Positions 1 to 6,208 of a stretch of DNA of 13,245 nucleotides are shown here, piece after piece; position 1 is the stretch's first letter, and every line of letters begins with the position of its first letter. The DNA comes from Bacteroidota bacterium. GTDB lineage: Bacteria; Bacteroidota; Bacteroidia; Flavobacteriales; Weeksellaceae. The notes under the pieces were generated by a model. The model was not told the DNA's origin. It did no database searches and was given only the letters and a program-made list of their open reading frames with translations. The DNA is taken from contig JAEYOX010000031.1 in NCBI GenBank assembly GCA_023411265.1, positions 1 through 13,245 of the forward strand, read 5' to 3'. A program made the translations under genes and the position numbers.

Positions 1-55
1 TTTACCGAAGGTTTACCGAACACGACCCGAACAACACCCGAACAAAACGTGAGGA
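1..55. repeat. 11-bp tandem repeat array
   Basis: Units of 11 bp sit head to tail at 1-11, 12-22, 23-33 and 34-44. They read TTTACCGAAGG, TTTACCGAACA, CGACCCGAACA and ACACCCGAACA, so the shared core is ACCGAACA or CCCGAACA. A worn fifth copy may lie at 45-55. The array may continue to the left of the window. No reading frame crosses it with a start codon. Function unknown. Confidence 0.8.
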
Positions 56-105
56 GCAAATAAGCGAATAGGCAAATTTGCAAATTTGCAAATCAGCAAA
101 TTCGC
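56..105. repeat. 8-bp tandem repeat array, unit GCAAATTT
   Basis: Six units of 8 bp lie in exact register from 56 to 103: GCAAATAA, GCGAATAG, GCAAATTT, GCAAATTT, GCAAATCA and GCAAATTC, followed by a final GC. The array begins directly where the 11-bp array ends. The unit length is not a multiple of three, so it is not a coding repeat. The same unit GCAAATTT returns at 205-212. Confidence 0.85.
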
Positions 106-112
106 TACTAAT

Positions 113-138
113 CGATTAAACGATTAAATAATTAAACG
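113..138. repeat. 8-bp tandem repeat array, unit CGATTAAA
   Basis: Three copies in register: CGATTAAA at 113-120, CGATTAAA at 121-128 and TAATTAAA at 129-136, followed by CG. A single further CGATTAAA occurs at 300-307, outside the array. The array shares its 8-bp period, but not its unit, with the neighbouring GCAAATTT array. Confidence 0.75.
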
Positions 139-143
139 CCTTT

Positions 144-171
144 AGTGACTAGTGATTGGGGATTAGGGATG
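144..171. repeat. 7-bp tandem repeat array, unit AGTGATT/AGGGATT
   Basis: Four 7-bp units in register: AGTGACT (144-150), AGTGATT (151-157), GGGGATT (158-164) and AGGGATG (165-171). Two more diverged units may follow up to 185. Part of the array resembles TTAGGG-type telomere sequence, but the 7-bp unit and internal variation point to a local microsatellite. Confidence 0.65.
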
Positions 172-188
172 AGCTAATGGGCTAGAAA

Positions 189-214
189 GCAAAACAGCAA
201 AACAGCAAATTTGC
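189..214. repeat. 8-bp tandem repeat array, unit GCAAAACA
   Basis: GCAAAACA at 189-196 and 197-204 is followed by GCAAATTT at 205-212 and a closing GC. The last unit equals the main unit of the 56-103 array, so the two arrays probably share an origin. The array ends abruptly at a higher-GC block that starts near 215. Confidence 0.75.
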
Positions 215-400
215 TCTTCATACTTCCACCGTAGCTCCCGGTATTCTCCTGCCTATCTAAGGCTATTACCGAGCATATGAATTTTCACCAGATAAACAGC
301 GATTAAAAGGGAAGCACAAAGACAAATAGGAATTTTTCGCAGATTCAGTGTTATGTTTCAAAAAAGACAAGAATAATTACATAAGGGTAATAATTTTTTT

Positions 401-408
401 TATATTTG
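401..408 (+). promoter_or_regulatory. Candidate Bacteroidota -7 box (exact TAnnTTTG)
   Basis: TATATTTG matches the Bacteroidota -7 consensus TAnnTTTG exactly. No TTG lies 17-23 bp upstream, so the -33 element is missing. If used, it would give a 5' leader of about 100 nt before the ATG at 517. Confidence 0.35.
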
Positions 409-428
409 TTGTAAACTATACAAAATTA

Positions 429-459
429 TTGTTCGAAGCGAAACTTTTTCTAAAATTTG
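429..459 (+). promoter_or_regulatory. Candidate promoter, TTG with near-consensus -7 box
   Basis: TTG at 429-431 is followed after 20 bp by AAAATTTG at 452-459. The spacing suits the flavobacterial TTG-N17-23-TAnnTTTG pattern, but the -7 box has AA instead of TA (TA lies one base further out). This competes with the box at 401-408 as promoter for the gene at 517. Confidence 0.35.
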
Positions 460-516
460 CATCCTATACCTAGAAATGTGTTTTAAATAATTAATGTCTA
501 ATAAATTCCAGCAAAT

Positions 517-3159
517 ATGTTTTCTTATCGATTAAAAAACTACTTTACTTTCCTGATTTTCCTATCTGCTTTTGCCACGTTGTATTCGCAAAGAGATCCT
601 TCAGTAAATAAAGCTACTCCGTCTGCACTCACCATGAAAGCCGGCGCTTTTATAGATGTGAATGTGCCGCCCTATCCGGCCTCGTCCTACACGCCAGCAC
701 AGCTTATAGAAAATATTCTTATCAAAGGGAATTCTAGTTGTGTGAGTGGAAATATTTCCAATGTTATTGTATCCCCGAATACTTCTCCATCCGATCCCGA
801 CAGAACCTGGGGTTATTTTAATAAGGGAACGACGAATTTTCCTTTTGACGACGGAATCGTAATGGTGAGCGGACCTGCTCATGAAGCCGGAAACAGTTTT
901 ATTTCGAGTGCGTTAGGAGGAGGACCTACTACGACCCCCGATCCGGATTTGATTGCAGCGATTAACCCTTTGGCACCTTTGCATAACAGTACTTTTATTC
1001 AGTTTGACTTTATTCCTTCCAGTACTCAGATTACGTTCAATTATCTCTTTGCTTCCGAAGAATATACTTCCAGTTATCCCTGTGGGAATTTTTCTGACGG
1101 ATTTGCATTGCTGATCAAACCGGTCGGAGCAGCAAACTATACCAATATGGCGATTCTCCCAGGAGGCGGCGGGCCTGTGAGTGTTACCAATATTGTTCCG
1201 GCCACTCCTTATTCTTGCGGTCCTATTAATGCTGCCTTTTTTGCCGGACATAATACAGCCAATATTGAAACGAATTTTGCAGGACGTACCATTCCTTTAA
1301 CTGCGACTGCTACTGTAGTTCCCGGACAGGCCTATACTTTTAAAATGGTCATTGCTGACGCATCAGACAGTTCTTTTAATTCCGGTGTTTTTATTGAAGG
1401 AGGTTCTTTCGATATCGGGTTGACTTTAGTAGACCCGGGAGGAGCAACATTGCCTTCTGAAATTGAGATGTGCGATAATGAGCCTAAAACGCTTATATCT
1501 TCCGTACAGATTCCCGGTGCACTTTACCAGTGGTCACTCAACGGACAGGATATTGCCGGAGCTACTAATCCTACTTATGTTGCAACTCAGCCAGGAGAGT
1601 ATTGTCTGGAAATTATGGTTCCGAATAATCAGTGTCCTGCTGTGGCTTGTATCACTATTGTAGGGGGCAATGCTCCTATCGTTCAGGATGTAGAATTTGT
1701 ACAATGTTATGGCCCTAATATGGTGAGTTATAACCTAACCCATACCCAGCCCTATGTTACATCCACTCCCGGCGTTACTTTCGCGTACTATGAAGATCTA
1801 GCGGATGCTCAGGCGCAAAATGGCAATACTATTCCTAATCCGAATAATTTTATGAGTCCTGGAGGTGTAAGCGTGTATGCGCTGGTAAAATCCACTTTTT
1901 GTCCTGCCATTGCTAAGATAGATTTGGTAAAAGCTCCGGAAATGATTGCGGATATCGCTCAACCGCCAGGAATCAATTGTATTCAGCCACAAGTTACACT
2001 CAATGCAACTGCTTCTGTATTCCCTGCAGGTTCCGTAATCAATTGGGAAGCTTCCAACGGAGGTTATATATTTTCTGGTGCCAATACATTGACACCGGTA
2101 GTTACTGCAGGAGGGCGCTATACGTTGACAATAACCAAAGCCTATGCGATAGGAGATATCGCATGTTCAGTGTCCGCTTTTGTAGATGTTCATGAAGATT
2201 TCAGTCCGCCATCAGTAACAGTAACTGCGTCTGATATGAGAGTTTGTGCGGGAGACCCTGTTGTTTTATCCGGAGTGGGAGGTCAGAATTTTGTCTGGTC
2301 GCACAGCGCTTCGACAGCAGCAGATATCACCGTAAATCCAACACAAACTACTACTTATACGGTGTATGCTGTAGGGCTAAACGGTTGCCAGTCCACTACA
2401 CCTGCTTCGATTACCATAGAGGTAATTCCGGCAATTAGTACCATTTTGCAACCAATTTCCGGACAAATATGTGTTGGAGATGAAATTACCCTTGATGCAG
2501 GATTTAATGAAGCCTATACATACACCTGGAGCCGTGTGGAAAATTCTATTCCTACCGTTATTGGAACAGGGCAAACCATCACAGTAAATCAAATTGGTAC
2601 CTACACGGTGACCATCGAAAATGGAGAATGTGAAGCCACTTTTGAAACAAAAGTCATCACAGCACAGCTTCCGGAGATTACCAATGCCGATTACCAGTCG
2701 GGAACACTGACGATTACCGCTACCAATCCCAGTTTTACCAATCCTTTGGAATATTCTATCGATAATGGGTTCACTTGGCAGGAATCTAATGTTTTCAACA
2801 ATGTTCAGGATAATACAACCTTGATGTTGATGGCAAGAATTAAAAATACTTCATGTGTCACCATTAAAGATTTCTTTACGCTGCACATCCCGAACATTAT
2901 TACACCTAACGGAGACGGGAAAAATGATGAGCTGGATTTCAGTGCCATCAGCAGATTTGAGGATTTTGAAGTGTTTGTGTTCGATCGTTATGGAAAGAAA
3001 ATTTGGCAAGCAGCTAAAAATTCACCCACATGGGACGGCAGATTCCAGGGACGAGCTCTTCCAACAGCCACCTACTGGTATCAAGTACAATACAAAGATC
3101 CGGTGTCTGACACAATGGTTCTGAGAAAAGGTTGGGTGCTCCTGAAGAACCGAGAGTAA
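517..3159 (+). CDS. Secreted choice-of-anchor L protein with T9SS type-B C-terminal domain
   Basis: This is a large surface or secreted protein of 880 aa. Residues 1-25 form a Sec signal peptide (basic start, hydrophobic core, cleavage likely after YSQ). Residues about 60-305 look like a choice-of-anchor L domain; its typical FNYLFASEEY motif is at 174-183. Ig-like or PKD-like beta-sandwich segments follow, each opening with a Cys-containing motif: about 318-382, 575-640 (VCAGDPVVL) and 651-720 (ICVGDEITL). From 793 the C-terminus carries ITPNGDGKND, VFDRYGKKIW and TWDGR, the hallmarks of the gliding-motility-associated type-B sorting domain. That domain sends proteins through the type IX system to the cell surface. 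The ligand or target is unknown; adhesion is a guess. The gene appears to be monocistronic, with a terminator just downstream. Domain calls are by eye. Confidence 0.92.
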   Translation: MFSYRLKNYFTFLIFLSAFATLYSQRDPSVNKATPSALTMKAGAFIDVNVPPYPASSYTPAQLIENILIKGNSSCVSGNISNVIVSPNTSPSDPDRTWGYFNKGTTNFPFDDGIVMVSGPAHEAGNSFISSALGGGPTTTPDPDLIAAINPLAPLHNSTFIQFDFIPSSTQITFNYLFASEEYTSSYPCGNFSDGFALLIKPVGAANYTNMAILPGGGGPVSVTNIVPATPYSCGPINAAFFAGHNTANIETNFAGRTIPLTATATVVPGQAYTFKMVIADASDSSFNSGVFIEGGSFDIGLTLVDPGGATLPSEIEMCDNEPKTLISSVQIPGALYQWSLNGQDIAGATNPTYVATQPGEYCLEIMVPNNQCPAVACITIVGGNAPIVQDVEFVQCYGPNMVSYNLTHTQPYVTSTPGVTFAYYEDLADAQAQNGNTIPNPNNFMSPGGVSVYALVKSTFCPAIAKIDLVKAPEMIADIAQPPGINCIQPQVTLNATASVFPAGSVINWEASNGGYIFSGANTLTPVVTAGGRYTLTITKAYAIGDIACSVSAFVDVHEDFSPPSVTVTASDMRVCAGDPVVLSGVGGQNFVWSHSASTAADITVNPTQTTTYTVYAVGLNGCQSTTPASITIEVIPAISTILQPISGQICVGDEITLDAGFNEAYTYTWSRVENSIPTVIGTGQTITVNQIGTYTVTIENGECEATFETKVITAQLPEITNADYQSGTLTITATNPSFTNPLEYSIDNGFTWQESNVFNNVQDNTTLMLMARIKNTSCVTIKDFFTLHIPNIITPNGDGKNDELDFSAISRFEDFEVFVFDRYGKKIWQAAKNSPTWDGRFQGRALPTATYWYQVQYKDPVSDTMVLRKGWVLLKNRE

Positions 3160-3181
3160 TTCCCACGAAAGTTTATAAAAT

Positions 3182-3209
3182 TTGCCCTCTTTTCGGAGGG
3201 CAATTTTTA
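3182..3209. terminator. Probable bidirectional rho-independent terminator
   Basis: TTGCCCTC (3182-3189) pairs perfectly with GAGGGCAA (3196-3203) around a 6-nt loop, and TTTTTATT follows on the + strand. On the - strand the hairpin is followed by ATTTTATAAA. It lies between two convergent genes and can end both: the 880-aa secreted protein on + and rsmA on -. The fit to + is better because its T-run is uninterrupted. Confidence 0.8.
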
Positions 3210-3980
3210 TTGATTCATTTTCCAGAGTTGTGTCAGTTCAATGAAATCTTCTACCGAAAGTTCCTCGGCTCTTTTGTCCATAAATTCATGCGATTTTAAA
3301 ACTTCAGGAATAACGAGAGATTTCAGCGCATTAGAAAGCTTTTTCCTTCTTTGATTGAAACCTGTTTTTACGATTTGCTTAAAAAGTATTTCATGGTTTT
3401 CCAAGCCGGATTTTGGGTTACGCAACAATTTTATCACGCCCGATTTTACCTTGGGTGGCGGATTGAACACATTTTCATGAACAGTAAACAGATAGTCCAC
3501 GTCGTAATACGCCTGAACAAGAACCGATAAAATCCCATATTCTTTGGTGCGCGGAACCGCTGCTGTTCTTTCGGCAACTTCCTTTTGAAACATACCCACC
3601 ATTTCCGGAACACGTTTGTAATAATCGATTATTTTAAATAAAATCTGAGAGGAAATATTGTAGGGAAAATTCCCAATAACAGCAATCTGGTCTTCATCCT
3701 CGAAAGAAAAATCCGTCTTCAGAAAATCTCCGATAAAGTGTCCGTCAGTAAGTATCGGATAATTTTGTTTCAAATAGGCTATTGATTCATCGTCAATTTC
3801 AGCAAGATAAATTTCCTGATCTTCCTGCTCCAGCAAATATTTGGTAAGGATACCCATTCCCGGCCCCACTTCCAGAACATGATGGTACTCCTGAAAGTTG
3901 AGACTGGTGACAATTTTTTTGGCTATATTTTCATCGGTTAAAAAATGCTGGCCTAGATGTTTTTTTGCTCTGATGCTCAT
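3207..3980 (-). CDS. rsmA: 16S rRNA (adenine-N6,N6)-dimethyltransferase RsmA (KsgA)
   Basis: RsmA uses S-adenosylmethionine to dimethylate two neighbouring adenines near the 3' end of 16S rRNA (A1518/A1519 in E. coli numbering), a late step of 30S assembly. The 257-aa length is normal for the family. Visible motifs are the N-terminal KKHLGQHFL (7-14), the SAM-binding EVGPGMGILT (37-46), the acidic ribose-binding site AEIDDE (60-65), the catalytic NFPYNIS (104-110), PPPKVKSG (174-181) and NQRRKKLSNAL (209-219). The start at 3980 suits the usual short N-terminus before KKHLGQ. The gene points toward the secreted-protein gene and away from ftsX. Loss of this enzyme gives kasugamycin resistance in many bacteria; nothing here suggests it is defective. 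Confidence 0.97.
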   Translation of the reverse strand: MSIRAKKHLGQHFLTDENIAKKIVTSLNFQEYHHVLEVGPGMGILTKYLLEQEDQEIYLAEIDDESIAYLKQNYPILTDGHFIGDFLKTDFSFEDEDQIAVIGNFPYNISSQILFKIIDYYKRVPEMVGMFQKEVAERTAAVPRTKEYGILSVLVQAYYDVDYLFTVHENVFNPPPKVKSGVIKLLRNPKSGLENHEILFKQIVKTGFNQRRKKLSNALKSLVIPEVLKSHEFMDKRAEELSVEDFIELTQLWKMNQ

Positions 3981-4006
3981 GATGATTTTCTTAGAAAAAC
4001 TTACTT

Positions 4007-4014
4007 CAAAAATA
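4007..4014 (-). promoter_or_regulatory. Candidate -7 box for rsmA
   Basis: Read on the - strand, the sequence is TATTTTTG, an exact TAnnTTTG match 26 bp before the rsmA start codon. Sixteen bp upstream is TTCG (4034-4031), a one-base variant of the -33 TTTG, at slightly short spacing. Confidence 0.5.
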
Positions 4015-4128
4015 CCTTTTGCACCGCAGCCGAAGATATTGTTTTATATTTTTTTTAACACCTTTTTATCCGGTGTTTCCGGCAAATTTCGGAAGTTTTT
4101 TTCTATTTTAGCCAAAAATTTTGATGTA

Positions 4129-5025
4129 ATGGCAAAAACAGTGGAGGACTTTAACAGAAGAAGGCTCAGATCCAGCAACATCACCGTTGTGGTCAGTATT
4201 GCATTAGTTCTTTTTCTGGTTGGGCTTTCGGGATTAATTCTGATGAACGCTCAGAAGTATTCTGATTATCTGAAAGAGCAGCTGGTGGTAAATGCCTATT
4301 TCGATCAGGATTATGACCCTAAAGATTCCTTGAAACTGGCCCAGCGCGAAAAGGAAGCTGTGGATAAAATAAGCAGTTTACCATCCGTGAAAAGAGCCAC
4401 TTATATTTCCCGCGAACAAGCTACACAGGAAGCCAAAAAAAGTTTAGGAATTGAAACAGAAGCATTGTTCGATGTTCATATTTTCCCTTCATCAGTAGAG
4501 ATTGCGCTGAAGCCCGAATTTGTGGATCCGACCAAAGTAGATGATGCCATTAAACAAATTGCGGCAACACCTGGAATTGTAGATGTGAAAAATAATTCCG
4601 AATCACAGCAGATTTACGAAAACCTCAATAAAATATTGAAATGGATTCTTTCCTTTTCTCTTCTTTTTTTGGTACTGGCCATTGTTCTCATCAATAATTC
4701 CATCAGGCTGAAGATTTTTTCAAAAAGATTTATTATTAAAACGATGCAACTGGTGGGGGCCAAAAGAAGATTTATCCTGAAGCCTTTTATTATCGAAGCC
4801 ATAATTCTGGGCGTATTAGGCTCATTGCTAGGACTGCTCGCGTTGTTTGGTGTTTGGTATTATTTTACTTCCACCATTCAAACTCCTTTTGTTCAAGATA
4901 CGCAACAATATGTATGGCTGCTGTTGCTAGTTTTTGGAATCGGTATTCTGATCACCGTTACAAGTACTATTTTTGCTACCTGGAGGTTCCTGAGGAGCAA
5001 TATTGATGATTTATATTATAACTAA
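4129..5025 (+). CDS. ftsX: Cell-division / amidase-activating membrane protein FtsX
   Basis: FtsX is the membrane half of the FtsEX complex, which couples ATP hydrolysis by FtsE to activation of cell-wall hydrolases outside the cytoplasmic membrane. The start at 4129 (MAKTVEDFNRRRL) gives 298 aa. The frame stays open upstream to 3898, but that part runs through antisense rsmA and the divergent promoter region, so it is not used. The fold is typical: basic cytoplasmic N-terminus, TM1 about 19-39, extracytoplasmic domain about 40-165, then TM2 about 170-190, TM3 about 222-245 and TM4 about 262-285. TM2-TM4 carry the FtsX/permease-like core (for example KTMQLVGAKRRFI, 204-216). No ftsE is beside it; in this group ftsE is probably elsewhere. 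The stop is 1 nt from the next ATG, so coupling with the DUF3098 gene is likely. Confidence 0.93.
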   Translation: MAKTVEDFNRRRLRSSNITVVVSIALVLFLVGLSGLILMNAQKYSDYLKEQLVVNAYFDQDYDPKDSLKLAQREKEAVDKISSLPSVKRATYISREQATQEAKKSLGIETEALFDVHIFPSSVEIALKPEFVDPTKVDDAIKQIAATPGIVDVKNNSESQQIYENLNKILKWILSFSLLFLVLAIVLINNSIRLKIFSKRFIIKTMQLVGAKRRFILKPFIIEAIILGVLGSLLGLLALFGVWYYFTSTIQTPFVQDTQQYVWLLLLVFGIGILITVTSTIFATWRFLRSNIDDLYYN

Positions 5026-5026
5026 A

Positions 5027-5335
5027 ATGGCAAAAAAAAATACTGCGTTCTCTGCAGAAAAATATGGGATACCGAAGTCTGATCATAGCTCCCAAAATCA
5101 CCCGTTCTACTTTGGCAAAGAGAACTTCAAATGGATGATGATTGGCCTACTGCTGATCGTGGCCGGATTTCTCCTGATGATGGGTGCGGATGCCAATACA
5201 GTAGATGGCGTTTACAATCCCGAAGTATGGAATGAAGGAATTTTTTCTTTTCGAAGAATTAGGCTCGCACCTTTACTGGTCATAGCAGGATTTGTGGTAC
5301 AGGTTTACGCTATTTTAAGAAGAAATACAAAATAA
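5027..5335 (+). CDS. DUF3098 small membrane protein
   Basis: This 102-aa protein starts at MAKKNTAFSA, 1 nt after the ftsX stop. An earlier in-frame ATG at 5003 would overlap ftsX and add eight residues of unlikely character, so 5027 is preferred. A polar N-terminus of about 30 residues precedes two predicted membrane helices (about 36-53 and 80-97). The loop between them holds NPEVWNEGIFSFRRIRLAP. These features match DUF3098, a Bacteroidota family of unknown function. The position between ftsX and uppP suggests an envelope role, perhaps with FtsX, but that is inference from neighbourhood alone. Confidence 0.85.
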   Translation: MAKKNTAFSAEKYGIPKSDHSSQNHPFYFGKENFKWMMIGLLLIVAGFLLMMGADANTVDGVYNPEVWNEGIFSFRRIRLAPLLVIAGFVVQVYAILRRNTK

Positions 5336-5353
5336 ACGAAATAATTTAAAATA

Positions 5354-5376
5354 AACCGTCAGAATACCTGATGGTT
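5354..5376 (+). other. Hairpin between DUF3098 gene and uppP
   Basis: AACCGTCAG (5354-5362) pairs with CTGATGGTT (5368-5376) through nine pairs, one of them G-U, around the loop AATAC. No T-run follows, so it is a poor intrinsic terminator. It lies 13 nt before the uppP start and could affect mRNA stability or uppP translation. Confidence 0.5.
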
Positions 5377-5389
5377 ATTCATTGCTGCC

Positions 5390-6202
5390 ATGGATTTACT
5401 CAAAGCCATTATTATTGCCATTATCGAAGGCCTCACGGAATATCTTCCCGTTTCGTCCACTGCCCACATGATTTTTACAAGTTCTATTTTTGGGATTCAG
5501 GAGGATGAATTCGTGAAAATGTTTCAGGTTTCCATTCAGTTTGGAGCTATTCTCGCTGTGGTTTTCCTTTATTGGAAAAAGTTTTTCGATCTTTCCAATA
5601 TCAAGTTTTACCTTAAACTGGCCGTGGCTGTGCTACCCGCTTTAGTCTTAGGCTATATTTTTGACGACAAAATAGAAGCGGTTCTGGGAGATCCGGTTCC
5701 CATAGCGATAGTGTTGATTTTGGGTGGAATTGTCCTTCTTTTTATTGACCAACTTTTTAAAGTTCATACCATTGATGACGAAAAAGATATTTCCTATAAA
5801 AGTGCCATTATTATCGGATTCTGGCAATGCCTTGCCATGATGCCGGGAACCAGCCGAAGTGCTGCCTCAATTATCGGGGGAATGCAGCAGAAACTTACCC
5901 GGAAAGCGGCTGCAGAATTTTCTTTTTTTCTTGCAGTGCCTACCATGCTTGCAGTGACGGTTTATTCTGTTTTTGTGAAAAACTGGAATCATAAAGGAGT
6001 GGAACAGAAAGGCTACGAAATGCTGATGCAGGGAGATAATCTCATGATGTTTCTTGTGGGAAATATCGTTGCTTTTGTTGTGGCTGTGGTGGCTATAAAA
6101 TTCTTTATCGGTGTGCTTACAAAGTATGGCTTTAAACCCTGGGGTTGGTACAGAATAGTCGTTGGGATTGTGCTGCTGATTTATTTTACGCAATTTAAAT
6201 AA
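5390..6202 (+). CDS. uppP: Undecaprenyl-diphosphatase UppP (BacA)
   Basis: UppP removes a phosphate from undecaprenyl diphosphate and so recycles the lipid carrier for peptidoglycan and surface glycans. The 270-aa integral membrane protein begins at MDLLKAIIIAIIEG. The first signature, EGLTEYLPVSSTAH (13-26), contains the two glutamates (E13, E17) and S23/H26 matching the E. coli catalytic region. The second, MPGTSRSAAS (151-160), holds the catalytic Arg156. Several hydrophobic helices fill the rest, including about 73-90, 103-120, 178-196, 220-240 and 252-268. Overproduction of this family gives bacitracin resistance. The gene follows ftsX and the DUF3098 gene at 54 bp, and truB starts 6 nt after its stop, so it is probably co-transcribed with both. 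Confidence 0.97.
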   Translation: MDLLKAIIIAIIEGLTEYLPVSSTAHMIFTSSIFGIQEDEFVKMFQVSIQFGAILAVVFLYWKKFFDLSNIKFYLKLAVAVLPALVLGYIFDDKIEAVLGDPVPIAIVLILGGIVLLFIDQLFKVHTIDDEKDISYKSAIIIGFWQCLAMMPGTSRSAASIIGGMQQKLTRKAAAEFSFFLAVPTMLAVTVYSVFVKNWNHKGVEQKGYEMLMQGDNLMMFLVGNIVAFVVAVVAIKFFIGVLTKYGFKPWGWYRIVVGIVLLIYFTQFK

Positions 6203-6208
6203 TATTCA

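Larger units (their letters stand above)
215..516. other. Non-coding leader before the 880-aa secreted protein
   Basis: No gene was found here. The frame that is open across 173-280 has no start codon and ends in TGA at 278-280. Positions 235-273 can fold: CGGTA (239-243) pairs with TACCG (267-271), and inside it GCCT (251-254) pairs with AGGC (260-263). From about 340 the sequence becomes very A/T-rich and holds two candidate promoters for the gene at 517. The stretch 310-345 looks like worn remains of short intergenic repeats, but that impression rests on memory of related genomes only. Confidence 0.55.

Noticed and set aside
144..185. TTAGGG-like telomere repeat
   Set aside because: The period is 7 bp and units vary; the window is an interior piece with core genes on one side only, so nothing supports a linear chromosome end.
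56..214. Possible CRISPR array
   Set aside because: The repeat units are 7-8 bp with no unique spacers between them, and no cas gene is near.
601..1251. Reverse-strand frames of 93 and 112 aa opposite the secreted protein gene
   Set aside because: They have no domain, are rich in Arg/Ser/Asn typical of antisense frames, and lie opposite a clear gene.
3898..4128. 77-residue N-terminal extension of FtsX
   Set aside because: It runs antisense through the rsmA start and the divergent promoter region; MAKTVEDF at 4129 gives a normal FtsX N-terminus.
5003..5026. Upstream ATG for the DUF3098 gene
   Set aside because: It would overlap the ftsX end by 23 bp; the ATG at 5027 gives the usual lysine-rich start, 1 nt after the ftsX stop.
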